Source: JASLDZ01 sp964242625 (GTDB taxonomy: Bacteria > Pseudomonadota > Alphaproteobacteria > Caulobacterales > Caulobacteraceae). From it: 64,000 nt of DNA. Both the position numbers and the translations under genes were made by a program. The stretch lies in the NCBI GenBank assembly GCA_964242625.1, contig CAXTAO010000007.1:1-64000 (forward strand). Direction: 5' to 3'. The notes under the pieces were generated by a model. The model was not told the DNA's origin. It saw nothing but the letters and a program-made list of their open reading frames with translations, and searched no databases. Below, piece by piece: positions 50,054 through 59,305 of this stretch; the stretch's first letter is position 1, and every line of letters starts with the position of its first letter.

Positions 50054-52855
50054 TCAGCCGCCGATGCCGAACTTGTAGGTCGCCCCGATCCAGAACCTGC
50101 GACCGAACTCTTCGAAGCGACCCTGCTGCGCCTGCGAGGCGTAGTAGAGGATATAGGGCGTGTCGGTGAGGTTGTTGGCCTGGAACTGCACCTGCAGCCC
50201 CTTCAGGCGAGACGTTTCTGGCCAGCTATACGACATCTCGTAATCGACGATGCCCTCGGCCCCGTTGTAGAGGATGCGGTCGGCATCGCCGGTCTGAGTG
50301 GAGAAAGCCGAGCGGTACCGGTAGGCGACGCGCGCTTCGAAGCCGTACTTCGCGTAATAGCCCGAGAGGTTGTAGACGTTCTTCGACAGTCCGGGAAGCT
50401 GGATGGCCCCGATGCTGTTGTCGCCCTCGCTCACGCTGACGCTGCTGTCGGTGTAGGAGTAGTTTCCATAGAAGCCGAAGCCGCTTAACCAGCCCGGCAG
50501 GAAGGTGAAGGCCTGCTGATAGAGGATCTCCACGCCATCGATGCGGCCGCCCTGGCCGTTGACCGGCTGCTGGAAGGTGCCGGGCGTGAGCACGCCGTTG
50601 ACCGGCAGGTTCACGTCGGTGACCTGCTGCACGATGAAGGTGTCGAGGTCCTTGTAGAACAGGGAGACCGTCAGTGCGGTGTCCTTGTTGAAGTAGGTCT
50701 CGTAGGTGAGGTCGACTTGGTTGGCGCGGAACGGCTGCAGGGCGGGATTGCCGCCGTAGGCGCTGGGCGGACTGCCGGTCGCGTACACGGCGTAGCCGGC
50801 GTTCAGCGAGTCCAGGGGCGCCCGCGCGATGGCCTTGCTCACCGCGAAGCGGATCTGCTGGCGGTCGTCGAGATGCAGGGTCGCGTTCAGCTCCGGCAGG
50901 ACGTCGGTGAAGTCGTTGTGGTAGACGATGCCGACCGGTACTTCGACGCCGCCCGTGGAGGCGTCCTGCTGTATCTGGGTGCCGCGCGAGGTCTCCTCGG
51001 TGCGGATGACGCGCACGCCGGCGTTGCCGGTCAGTTCGAGCCCGAACAGGTCGCCGCGGAACTCGCCCTGGACGTAGCCCGCATAGGTCTTCTCGCCCAC
51101 GTCCCAGCTCGATCGCTCGTCGTCCACCGACTCCTGCGGGTTGACGCCGCCGAAGATCGAGTTCGCGGCGCCGAAGACGTCGATCGCCTGCGACTGCGGC
51201 AGTCCTGAAAAGTCTCCCGAGAAGCTGACCGGCGACAGCAAGAGCGCGCCCGACGCCGCCGCGTCGGCCGACGCGTATTGCGTCCGTTGGATGAAGCTCT
51301 TGTCGCGCGAGGTGGTGCGGAAGCCGACGTCCACGGTTTTCAGCCAACCGAGATTGGCGTCGTAGGCGCCTTCCAGCCGTCCCGAGTAGAGCTCGTCCTG
51401 GATCAGCGGCGCGCCTCCGCCATTGGACGGCACCTCGAGGTTGGTGAGGAGGTTCTGGAGCGGGTCCGTCAGCGACTGGTTGAAGCTGAAACTGGAGGGT
51501 GCGCCGGGGTTGGTGGCGTAGTTGACCACCACGCCGCCCGTCTTCTGCGACCCGTCGGGGTTGGAGGCTTCGGTGTAGATGTTTAGGAACAGCGCGTCGC
51601 GCCGCGTCCACGAGTAGCCGAAGTCGGCGGACGTGCGCCAGCGGTCGCCCTTCCAGGCGGCGTTCAATCCGCCGGCGTAGAGAATGTCGTCGAAGCTGTA
51701 GTACTGGTTGTTGTTCTCGAGCTGGATGCCGTTAAACCCGGCGTTCGTGTTGACGGCCGTCGCCGCCGTCGCGCCGCCGTCCTGGACGGTGACGTTCGAG
51801 AAGGTGTTGCCGAAGGGCAGCGTCTGCACGGAGAAGCCGCGCTGGTATTCGGCGTACTTCACCCGCGAGTAGAACAGGTCGCCCACCAGCGAGAACTGGC
51901 TGTTCGGCTGCCACTGCACGGTCCCGACCGCCGCCTGGCGGTGGTCGCGTCCGCTCCGCTCCAACGCCTCGAAGCCGTAGGGCACGTCGTCGTTACCCAC
52001 ACCGTCGCCGTTCAGGTCGGCGAAGCTGTTGGTGTAGCGGTAGGTGTTCGTACGCACGGTCGCCACCGGTTCGTCGCGCGCCGAGGCCCCCAGGGCCACG
52101 CCCAGGGTGCGGTTGAGGAACTGGCCGACGTAGGAGACGCTGCCGATGATCCCGTCCGAGTGCGTGTCCCGCACGTCGTCGGCGAGGTCGTTGTATTCCT
52201 CGCGGGCGTTCACCACGATCTGCGCCGACTTGTAGTCCAGCGGTTTGATGGTCCGCAGGTCGATCTGGCCCGCGATCGCTCCCTCCACCTGGGCGGCGGT
52301 GGGCGACTTGTAGACGGAAGCTCCGGTGATCAGCTCGGCGGGGTAGGTCTCGTAGCGGATGTTGCGGTCCGCTTCGGCGGAGACGACCTCGCGGCCGTTC
52401 AGGAGCGTGTTGGCGAGCTCCGGCGGGAGGCCCCGGATCGAGACCTGGGTGGCGTTGCCGCGGTCGCGGTTTGTGGATAGCCCGGGCAGGCGCGCCAGGG
52501 CCTCGCCGATGCTGACGTCGGGCAGCTTGCCGATGTCCTCGGCGGCCAGATCCTCCTGAATGTTGTCGGCGTTCTTCTTGGCTTGGATCGCGGTCTGCAG
52601 GCTCCGCCGGTAGCCGGTGACCACCACCTCGTTCGGAGCGCCTCCGAGCGGGGCGGCCGCGGGCGTGGGCTGCACGGGCGACGGCGCGCCGTCGGTCTGA
52701 GGCGCGGTGGTCGCGGGCGCGTCCGGCTTCATCACGCCCGGCTGCGGCTGGTCGCTCACAGCGGAGGTCTGGCTTCGCGCGGTGGACGCGGCGAGCGCGG
52801 CGAAAATGGCGAATGCGCTCACGGCGCCCAGGCGGGCGTGCGTTCCGATGGTCAT
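50054..52855 (-). CDS. TonB-dependent receptor for an oligosaccharide
   Basis: A 933-residue outer-membrane receptor. A signal peptide ends near ARSQ, followed by a Pro-rich spacer and a TonB-box-like NEVVVTGYR. The plug domain (about 85-215) contains DIGKLPDVSIGEALARLPG and VSIRGLPPELANTLLNGREV, typical of the SusC-like sugar receptors of Caulobacterales and Xanthomonadales. A 22-strand barrel follows and ends FWIGATYKFGIGG. Its position before GH53 suggests galacto- or arabinogalacto-oligosaccharide import. Two TTCATAC/TTGTCATAC elements lie in its promoter. Confidence 0.95.
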   Translation of the reverse strand: MTIGTHARLGAVSAFAIFAALAASTARSQTSAVSDQPQPGVMKPDAPATTAPQTDGAPSPVQPTPAAAPLGGAPNEVVVTGYRRSLQTAIQAKKNADNIQEDLAAEDIGKLPDVSIGEALARLPGLSTNRDRGNATQVSIRGLPPELANTLLNGREVVSAEADRNIRYETYPAELITGASVYKSPTAAQVEGAIAGQIDLRTIKPLDYKSAQIVVNAREEYNDLADDVRDTHSDGIIGSVSYVGQFLNRTLGVALGASARDEPVATVRTNTYRYTNSFADLNGDGVGNDDVPYGFEALERSGRDHRQAAVGTVQWQPNSQFSLVGDLFYSRVKYAEYQRGFSVQTLPFGNTFSNVTVQDGGATAATAVNTNAGFNGIQLENNNQYYSFDDILYAGGLNAAWKGDRWRTSADFGYSWTRRDALFLNIYTEASNPDGSQKTGGVVVNYATNPGAPSSFSFNQSLTDPLQNLLTNLEVPSNGGGAPLIQDELYSGRLEGAYDANLGWLKTVDVGFRTTSRDKSFIQRTQYASADAAASGALLLSPVSFSGDFSGLPQSQAIDVFGAANSIFGGVNPQESVDDERSSWDVGEKTYAGYVQGEFRGDLFGLELTGNAGVRVIRTEETSRGTQIQQDASTGGVEVPVGIVYHNDFTDVLPELNATLHLDDRQQIRFAVSKAIARAPLDSLNAGYAVYATGSPPSAYGGNPALQPFRANQVDLTYETYFNKDTALTVSLFYKDLDTFIVQQVTDVNLPVNGVLTPGTFQQPVNGQGGRIDGVEILYQQAFTFLPGWLSGFGFYGNYSYTDSSVSVSEGDNSIGAIQLPGLSKNVYNLSGYYAKYGFEARVAYRYRSAFSTQTGDADRILYNGAEGIVDYEMSYSWPETSRLKGLQVQFQANNLTDTPYILYYASQAQQGRFEEFGRRFWIGATYKFGIGG

Positions 52856-52879
52856 GCTTCCAACCCTGGCGAGCCGCTC

Positions 52880-52915
52880 TTCATACAGGCGACTTCACGC
52901 GCTTTGTCATACTTA
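52880..52915. promoter_or_regulatory. Candidate operator pair upstream of the receptor gene
   Basis: TTCATACA (52880-52887) and TTGTCATAC (52904-52912) occur about 25 bp apart in the short receptor promoter. They match the central part of TTGTTCATACAA in the GH2/regulator intergenic region. They are candidate binding sites of the FadR-type regulator at 55505. Confidence 0.45.
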
Positions 52916-52927
52916 GTTAACGGGTCG

Positions 52928-55390
52928 TCAAGCCGCCACGATGCGGCCTTCGAAGGCGCCGAAGTCGCAGTGGGCGTGCACCACGACGGCGCCCGGCGTT
53001 CCGCTCGACTGCACGAGCGCCATCGCCGAGCCGCTGAAAGCGCGACGGGTGGACGCTTTGTCCGGCTCGTGGCTCGTGGGATCGCCGTTGCCGACGCCGA
53101 TCAGGCGGCCGGGCCCTTCGATGCTGAAGCGGAGCGAGGTGTCGGCGTGGGGCGCCGGGCGACCGACCTCGTCCAGGACGTCGACCCTCACGACTGCGAG
53201 ATCGCGCCCGTCCGCGGCGATGCGGCCGCGGTCGGGCGTGAGGAGGAGCCGCGCGGGCGCGCCCGCGGTCTCCTGGCGCGCACGCGTCACCAGCTGGCCC
53301 GCATGATAGCCGCGCGCCTCCAACACGCCGGGGCGATACGGCACCCGCCAGGACACGTGCCGGTCGCGAGCGACCGTCCGCGTCCCGAGACTGCGGCCGT
53401 CGAGGAAGAGTTCGACCACGTCGGCGTTGGCGTAGCACCATACGTCGATCGCCTCGCCCTCGCGCCCTGGCCACGTCCAGTGCGGGAACAGGTGCAGGAG
53501 CGGGTCCGCGCTCCACCACGCCTTATAGTAGAAGTACTCGTCCTTCGGGATGCCGCAGCTGTCGAGCACCCCGAAGTAGGAAGCGACGCTGGGCCATCGG
53601 GCGAAGGGGGTGGGTTCGCCGCGATAGTCGAAGCCGGTCCAGACGAAGCCGCCCGCGATGTAGGGGCGCGCGTCGACATACGGCCACCAGCCCTCCGCCG
53701 TGGTCGCCCACCAGGGCGCCTCCGTGTCGTAGGCGGTGGTGAACTGGCGCACGGGGTCGCGCACGTAGACGCCGCGGGTGGTGACGGTGCTGGCCGTCTC
53801 CGTGCCCATCACGGGCGTGCGCGGGAAGCGCGCGTGGAAGGCGTCCATCTGGGTGGTGCGGTAGTTGAAGCCCAGCACGTCCAGCACGGGCGTGACGCCC
53901 TCGCCCCAGCCCTTGTCCATCGCCTCGGTGACCGGGCGCGTCCCGTCGAGATCGTCGACGAGGCGCTTCATTGTCTCCGCGACACGGGCCCCGCGCGCCG
54001 TGGACTGCTGCGGCTCCTCGTTGCCGATGGACCAGGCGATCACGCTGGGATGGTTGCGGTCGCGCCGCACGAGGCGGGAGAGCTCGTCCAGCGACTCGGG
54101 GTCGGACGACATGCGCCGTGTCTCGTCGATCACCAGTATGCCCAGCCCGTCGCAGGCGTCGAGGAGCTCGGGCGCGGGCGGCCCGTGGGCGGCGCGGTAG
54201 GCGTTGGAGCCCATCGCCTTCAGCCGTTCGATGCGGAAGGCGTGCAGGCGGTCGGGCAGGGCCACGCCCACGCCGGCGTGGTCCTGGTGATTGCACGTGC
54301 CTTTCAGCTTCAAGGGCTGACCGTTGAGCAGGAAGCCCCGTTCCGGATCGAAGCGGGCGTCGCGCACCCCGAACGCGGTCTCGATCCGGTCGACCGTGAG
54401 GCCGCCGACGCGCACCTCGGTGACGAGCCTGTGCAGCTGCGGCGCGTCCACCGACCAGAGCGCCGGGCGCGAAAGCGTGAGCTCCCGCTTCACGGTGGTC
54501 GTGGACCGTCCCCTTCCGGAGAAGGCGCTCGCCGCGGGTCCAGCGACTCTGTGGCCTTGCGGGTCGTAGACGCTGACGACGACCTCGCCCGTCGCCGCCG
54601 CGTCCTGCGCCACCTCCACCTCGGTCAGAACCGTCAGCCTCGCCGTCTTGTGGTCGGCGGCGAGCTCCGGACGCACCACCACGCCCGCCCAGGGCGTGTG
54701 GACGGCCGCGGCCGTCACGAGCCAGACGTGCCGGTAGATGCCGGCGCCCTCGTAAAACCAGCCCTCGCCCTCGCTCGCGTCGACGCGCACCGTGAGCACG
54801 TTCTCCGCGCCGAAGTTCGCGACGTCCGAGATGTCCACCTGGAAGGGCGCATAGCCGCTGGCGTTGCGGACGAGATGGTAGCCGTTCACGAACACGCGGG
54901 CGTCGCGGAAGACGCCGTCGAACTCGAGCCAGACGCGCCTCCGCGCATCCGCCTCCGGCAGCGGGAAGGTGCGGCGGTACCACCCCACGCTGGTGGACGG
55001 GAACTCCCTCCCGAGCGGCTTGTAGCCGTGCGCCGCGCGAGGATCGTCGACACCCTGCGCGGTCGGGGCGGCGGGGGGCGCGAAGGGCAGGTCGACCGCC
55101 CAGTCGTGCGGCAGCCGGACGGGTCGCCAAGCGGAGGCGTCGAAGCCTGCGCGCATGGGCCCGGGCGAGCTGTCGCTCACCCCGGCCTTGGCGAACAGCG
55201 TCTGGTCACGGCCGAAGCCGAAGTCGCGGGCGGGATCCTGCGCGTGGCCAAGCGCAAACCGCCAGTCCTCGTCCAGGCTGAGGCGCGTGCGACCAGGCGG
55301 TGGCGAAGGCGCGGCCGTAACGCCCTTGGCCGAGCCCGCGACGGCGGCCATGACGCCGGCCTTGACGACGTCGCGACGACCAATTGGCAT
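52928..55390 (-). CDS. Exported GH2 family beta-galactosidase
   Basis: An 820-residue GH2 enzyme with a Tat-type signal (IGRRDVVKAGVMAAVAG). Sugar-binding, immunoglobulin-like and TIM-barrel domains follow in order. Glu458 in WSIGNEEPQ is the acid/base and Glu531 in VMGTETAS the nucleophile. Extra C-terminal beta domains (DUF4982-like and an invasin-like fold, about 600-820) mark the exported GH2 subgroup of polysaccharide loci. ATG at 55390 follows GGAGG. It is divergent from the GntR gene, with a shared control region of 114 bp. Confidence 0.92.
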   Translation of the reverse strand: MPIGRRDVVKAGVMAAVAGSAKGVTAAPSPPPGRTRLSLDEDWRFALGHAQDPARDFGFGRDQTLFAKAGVSDSSPGPMRAGFDASAWRPVRLPHDWAVDLPFAPPAAPTAQGVDDPRAAHGYKPLGREFPSTSVGWYRRTFPLPEADARRRVWLEFDGVFRDARVFVNGYHLVRNASGYAPFQVDISDVANFGAENVLTVRVDASEGEGWFYEGAGIYRHVWLVTAAAVHTPWAGVVVRPELAADHKTARLTVLTEVEVAQDAAATGEVVVSVYDPQGHRVAGPAASAFSGRGRSTTTVKRELTLSRPALWSVDAPQLHRLVTEVRVGGLTVDRIETAFGVRDARFDPERGFLLNGQPLKLKGTCNHQDHAGVGVALPDRLHAFRIERLKAMGSNAYRAAHGPPAPELLDACDGLGILVIDETRRMSSDPESLDELSRLVRRDRNHPSVIAWSIGNEEPQQSTARGARVAETMKRLVDDLDGTRPVTEAMDKGWGEGVTPVLDVLGFNYRTTQMDAFHARFPRTPVMGTETASTVTTRGVYVRDPVRQFTTAYDTEAPWWATTAEGWWPYVDARPYIAGGFVWTGFDYRGEPTPFARWPSVASYFGVLDSCGIPKDEYFYYKAWWSADPLLHLFPHWTWPGREGEAIDVWCYANADVVELFLDGRSLGTRTVARDRHVSWRVPYRPGVLEARGYHAGQLVTRARQETAGAPARLLLTPDRGRIAADGRDLAVVRVDVLDEVGRPAPHADTSLRFSIEGPGRLIGVGNGDPTSHEPDKASTRRAFSGSAMALVQSSGTPGAVVVHAHCDFGAFEGRIVAA

Positions 55391-55409
55391 GTCGACCTCC
55401 ATCCAGCAG

Positions 55410-55421
55410 TTGTTCATACAA
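55410..55421. promoter_or_regulatory. Candidate GntR/FadR operator
   Basis: TTGTTCATACAA is an inverted repeat (TTGT...ACAA) in the spacer between the divergent GH2 and GntR genes. Its core TTCATACA recurs in the receptor promoter. The form resembles known FadR-subfamily operators. Confidence 0.5.
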
Positions 55422-55504
55422 AGCGGGTGGTGGGAAGGTGAGTGCGGGCCTTGGCCGCGGTGTGGCGCTCACGCCAGGACGGGCGTATCGCCGGCGGGGT
55501 GAGC

Positions 55505-56212
55505 ATGACGGATTTCGAGCGCGGTCCGAACCTGACCCGCAGCATCGTGGAGGACCTCGGCCTGCGCATCGTGGCGGGCGGCTATGGCGGCGAGAGCGCG
55601 CCGTTTCCGATAGAGCAGGAGCTGTGCCGCCAGTACGGAGCCAGCCGCCCGGTGCTTCGCGAGGCGGTGAAAATGCTCACCGCCAAGGGACTGCTCGGCG
55701 CGCGACCGAGCGCAGGCACCTGGGTGCGCCCCGAAGGCGAGTGGAACCTGCTCGACCCCGACGTGCTGCGCTGGACTCTGGAGCGCCAGTTCTCCCTGTC
55801 GCTCCTGCGCGAGTTCACGCAGGTGAGGGCCGCGGTGGAGCCGGCGGCCGCCGCCCTGGCCGCACAAGCCGATGCGACAGGCAAGGCCAAGGTGCGCGAC
55901 GGCATCGAACGGATGACGGCCGCCGGCCGCGGCGAGGACGATCACCTCGAGGCCGATATCGCGTTCCACGTCGCCGTGCTGCAGGCCAGCAACAATCGCT
56001 TCTACGCCCAGCTCAGCCAGCTGACGGAGACCGCGCTCCGCTTCTCGATCCGCCGCACCAACGACTACAAGGGCGTGGCGGTCGCAAGCCTGGTCGACCA
56101 CCGGCGCGTGGCCGACGCCATAGCCGCCGGCAATCCCGAACTCGCGTCCGGAAGCATGCGCGTGCTGATCCTCGAAGCGCTCAGCCTGATCGAGAGCGCC
56201 GCCCTCGGCTAG
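55505..56212 (+). CDS. GntR-family regulator (FadR subfamily)
   Basis: A 235-residue regulator. The winged helix is at about residues 34-75 (PFPIEQELCRQYGASRPVLR then EAVKMLTAKGLL). The all-helical FCD effector domain (about 95-225) contains EADIAFHVAVL and LVDHRRVADAI, which carry metal- or ligand-binding Asp and His residues. Such proteins sense sugar acids or sugar derivatives. ATG at 55505 follows GGCGGGGTG. It is divergent from GH2 and probably controls GH2 and the receptor-GH53 unit. Confidence 0.9.
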   Translation: MTDFERGPNLTRSIVEDLGLRIVAGGYGGESAPFPIEQELCRQYGASRPVLREAVKMLTAKGLLGARPSAGTWVRPEGEWNLLDPDVLRWTLERQFSLSLLREFTQVRAAVEPAAAALAAQADATGKAKVRDGIERMTAAGRGEDDHLEADIAFHVAVLQASNNRFYAQLSQLTETALRFSIRRTNDYKGVAVASLVDHRRVADAIAAGNPELASGSMRVLILEALSLIESAALG

Positions 56213-56256
56213 GGTGTCGAGACGTCATCTTGGCCGACGAGAAGGCGTCGCCGCGC

Positions 56257-57453
56257 TCAGGCTTCGTACCAGACTGGACGGGGAAGCGGATTCAGCGCGC
56301 GTATGCGCTGCAGCACCTGGGGCGTGAGCGAGCCCGGAGCGTAGCTTCGGTCGCTGAGGAGGCGGATCTTGGCTGAGGTCGAGACCTCGTCGGGGTCGGT
56401 GGGGCCCGTCCGCCACTTGGCGCCAAACGCGCGCAACGCGAGCGAGCCGAGGTCGAGCGGTTCGGCGTCGAATTCGGCGTCCGGGTCGGCCTTCTGCGCG
56501 AACCATTGCACCTGGGCGGCGTCCAGCGTCAGCCCGGCGCGCGCCGCGCCCTCGGCTATCCACAGGAGCGGGGGATAGCTGATGGGGCTCGCGCCCCCGC
56601 CGCCGACCGACCCGTGCCCTCCGGGAAACCACGCCTGCTGGTACGGTCGGCGCGCGTAGGGCAGGGCGGCGGCGCTCGCGTTGGTGTTGAGCTCGGCCAC
56701 GTTGGTCCAGAGCGAGGGCACGAAGGTCGCGCGCTTCTCGTCCAGGGACACCGCGTGCCGCGCGGAACGCACGAAGCGCGACAGCGACAGGTCGTGGAAG
56801 GCGTACTGCTTGTCGACCGTGTCGGCGAACGGCAGGCCCGAGGGAATGCCGAGCGAGCCCACCGTGTCCCACACGCCGACGTACTGGACCCAGGCGCACC
56901 GCTCGCGGTCCGGGGGGTCGAGCGAGCCGGGGTCGGCGGGATCGTAGGCCTTGCCGTCGGTGAAGACGTCGCCGACGGGATAGCACCACAGGCTATAGAA
57001 GTGCTTCACGTCCGCGTCCCAGGCCGCCGCGCGCTGGGCGTCGGCGTCGGCCGCCGGGCGCGAGCGGTAGAGGTCGACCGCCTCGTCCACGCGGGCGGCC
57101 TCCTCGCGCCGCAGGATCCAGACCTGCCGCAGGAGGCCCGCGAGGCTGCGCACCGTGTAGGCGCCGCGACTGAAGCCGAACAGGAAGATGCGGTCGCCCG
57201 GCACGTAGTTCAGGCACAGGAATTCGTAGGCGCGCGCGATCTTGTAGTCCAAGCCTTTGCCGAACGCCCCGCCCAGGATGTGTACGAGGTGATCGGCGGC
57301 GCCCTGCGCGACGCCGACCCCGTCGTCGTAGTAGATCAGTTGCGGGACGGCGCCCTGCGCCAACGTCGCGCGAGCCAGGCGCGCGACGTTGGTGGGATCG
57401 CGCTGGGTGAAGTTCTGCCAGCTACCGTCACAGAAGATGGCGATGTTCTTCAT
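56257..57453 (-). CDS. DUF2235 alpha/beta hydrolase (Tle1-like)
   Basis: A 398-residue hydrolase of the DUF2235 family. It begins IAIFCDGSWQN (the oxyanion-side motif), continues DDGVGV and carries the nucleophile Ser95 in GFSRGAYT. A later conserved block is WFPGGHGSVGGGG. Tle1 phospholipase effectors of type VI secretion belong here, as do many intracellular lipases of unknown role. It has no signal peptide. ATG at 57453; 16 bp separate it from the upstream gene, so it is the last gene of a six-gene operon. No type VI secretion genes are seen in the window. Confidence 0.85.
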   Translation of the reverse strand: MKNIAIFCDGSWQNFTQRDPTNVARLARATLAQGAVPQLIYYDDGVGVAQGAADHLVHILGGAFGKGLDYKIARAYEFLCLNYVPGDRIFLFGFSRGAYTVRSLAGLLRQVWILRREEAARVDEAVDLYRSRPAADADAQRAAAWDADVKHFYSLWCYPVGDVFTDGKAYDPADPGSLDPPDRERCAWVQYVGVWDTVGSLGIPSGLPFADTVDKQYAFHDLSLSRFVRSARHAVSLDEKRATFVPSLWTNVAELNTNASAAALPYARRPYQQAWFPGGHGSVGGGGASPISYPPLLWIAEGAARAGLTLDAAQVQWFAQKADPDAEFDAEPLDLGSLALRAFGAKWRTGPTDPDEVSTSAKIRLLSDRSYAPGSLTPQVLQRIRALNPLPRPVWYEA

Positions 57454-57469
57454 CCAGGGCGGCGTCCTT

Positions 57470-59290
57470 CTACGCGGGAACGGGGGTGGGCGCGGGCTGC
57501 GTCGTCGTGGTCGCGTCGCCGCCCAAGCCGCCCGCCACCGTGGACGCTCCGGTCGCGCCCGTGGTCGTGGCGGGGTTGGGATCGTCCATGCGCGGCGCGG
57601 GCGGCTGGATCTCGCCGATCCAGCCGACGATCTGGCTGCCCTTGATCTCCAGCGTCCCGCCGTGGCCGTCGCTGGTGAAGGTCATGCCCGAGTCGTCGCT
57701 GGTGGAGGTGTCGAACGCCCCGTCGTTGCGGGAGCCGGAGTATGAGCCCGAGGCGTGCGCGAACAGATAGTGCACCGACGCGCTCACCGAAGTCGAGCTC
57801 GTGCTTGCGGTTCCGTCGGCGTGCTGGGACGCGGTCGAGAACGCCGACCCTGCGTCGCCCCAGTCGTCGGCGGTGATCTTGACGTTGCGGATGATCACGA
57901 ACGCCTTTGGGATCATCGGCAGGAGCTTGGCCTTGTCGCCCACTTGAGTGATGATCTGCCCGTCGCTGATGCTGTTCTTCTTCTGGCCGACCATGTACCA
58001 GCCTTCCATGTTGAGCAGGTCGCCCAAGAGCCAGGGCCGCTCGATGGTGGCCAGGAAATATTCGAATTCGATGCTCGCGCTGCTCGACTTGTCGGCGTAG
58101 TGCGACCACGAGTTTTGGTCGCCCTGGTTGTCGAAGGCGCTGTGCGACTGGCTGTGCGACACGCTCACGTCGCCGCCGGCGAATCCCACGTTGATCCCGG
58201 CGCTGCCGCTCGCCGACGACTGCGAGTTGTTGTACCAGTTGCGCGCGTAGCTTGAGGAACCGCTGGCGCTCGACGCCGCGAACATGCGGTCGTCGGCCGT
58301 GATCTTCTGCACGCCGAACGAGTCGTTGGTGTGGTCCCACCAGGAGATCGGATTGATGTAGGACCACGGCACGTTGGACGACACCGTGCCGCCGAGCTGG
58401 ATGTTGTAGGCGCCCCACATCTCGCGCGCCATGGCGGCGAGCGCGGTGATGGCGTTCTCGCCGACCGTGGCGATCACGTTGATGGCGTCCTCCACTTCGC
58501 GGCGGCCCATGGCGTTGAGGTCGTCGAGCGCCTGAGTGACCTTGTTCGCGTAGGTCGCGGCGGTGACGGGATAGGCGGCGCCCTCCACCGGGTCCGCCAT
58601 GGCGCGGGCGTAGGCGACCGCCTGGGCGGCGACGGCGTCGGTCCAGGCCGTGCGGTTCTTGCGATACTGGGCGTACTTCGGCGTGTAGCCGATGAAATCG
58701 CCCTTGTCGTTCTGCACATAGAGAAGGGCTTGCGCCGCCTTCACCTTGTTCAGCACGTCCTGAGACGGCTGGTTGGGGTTCACCGGCTGCATGCCTTCGA
58801 TGATGGTGAAGTATTCGATGCTGACGCGCCGCTCGGGCCAGGCGGCGGCTATGCCCTTGTCGGTAACCTCCAGCATGTTGTCGACGAGGAAGGAGGTGAA
58901 CATCGCCGCCTGGATCGACGCCTCCATCTGCTGGTCGGGCTTGGGCTGCGGCGGCGGATAGACCGAGCCGGCGGGCACGCCGGGGGGCGGGGCGGTGGAG
59001 GCCGCGCCCGTGGCCGGTGTGGTGGTGGTGGGGGTGGCCGTAAACGTTCCGTCGTCGCTGAAGCTGGACGACGAGTCGCCCCCGCCCGGCGTCCAGGCGT
59101 TGGCGTACATCTTGGGGTCCACGGGGTAGCCCATGGCCATGTGCATGTAGACCGCCGAGCCGGAGGGCTTGCCGTCCGCGCCGACCTGCGAGGCCGCGGC
59201 GAAGGTCTCGATCTGGTCGAGCGCGACCATCAGCGCCTTGGTGATGGCGCCGGCTTGGTCGAGCGAGGTCTGGGCGGAGGGAGGGGGCAT
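57470..59290 (-). CDS. Large protein of unknown function sharing a C-terminal module with its neighbour
   Basis: A 606-residue protein I do not recognise. An N-terminal helix region precedes a Ser/Thr/Pro linker (residues about 70-110). The middle (115-300) is helical with VSIEYFTIIEGM and IGYTPKYAQYRKNRTAW. The C-terminal half is Ser-rich beta structure with ERPWLLGDLL, MEGWYMVG, PKAFVIIRNVKIT and GSQIVGWIGEIQPPAP. Those four motifs recur in the same order in the next protein. There is no signal peptide. It lies 16 bp before DUF2235 and 15 bp after the LGFP gene. Ser and Gly content suggests a fibrous or surface role, but this is a guess. Confidence 0.7.
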   Translation of the reverse strand: MPPPSAQTSLDQAGAITKALMVALDQIETFAAASQVGADGKPSGSAVYMHMAMGYPVDPKMYANAWTPGGGDSSSSFSDDGTFTATPTTTTPATGAASTAPPPGVPAGSVYPPPQPKPDQQMEASIQAAMFTSFLVDNMLEVTDKGIAAAWPERRVSIEYFTIIEGMQPVNPNQPSQDVLNKVKAAQALLYVQNDKGDFIGYTPKYAQYRKNRTAWTDAVAAQAVAYARAMADPVEGAAYPVTAATYANKVTQALDDLNAMGRREVEDAINVIATVGENAITALAAMAREMWGAYNIQLGGTVSSNVPWSYINPISWWDHTNDSFGVQKITADDRMFAASSASGSSSYARNWYNNSQSSASGSAGINVGFAGGDVSVSHSQSHSAFDNQGDQNSWSHYADKSSSASIEFEYFLATIERPWLLGDLLNMEGWYMVGQKKNSISDGQIITQVGDKAKLLPMIPKAFVIIRNVKITADDWGDAGSAFSTASQHADGTASTSSTSVSASVHYLFAHASGSYSGSRNDGAFDTSTSDDSGMTFTSDGHGGTLEIKGSQIVGWIGEIQPPAPRMDDPNPATTTGATGASTVAGGLGGDATTTTQPAPTPVPA

Positions 59291-59305
59291 GGGAGAGGCT
59301 CCTTT

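Noticed and set aside
56257..57453. Type VI secretion effector locus
   Set aside because: The DUF2235 protein is Tle1-like, but no VgrG, Hcp, PAAR or immunity-like gene is adjacent, so the effector role is not supported here.
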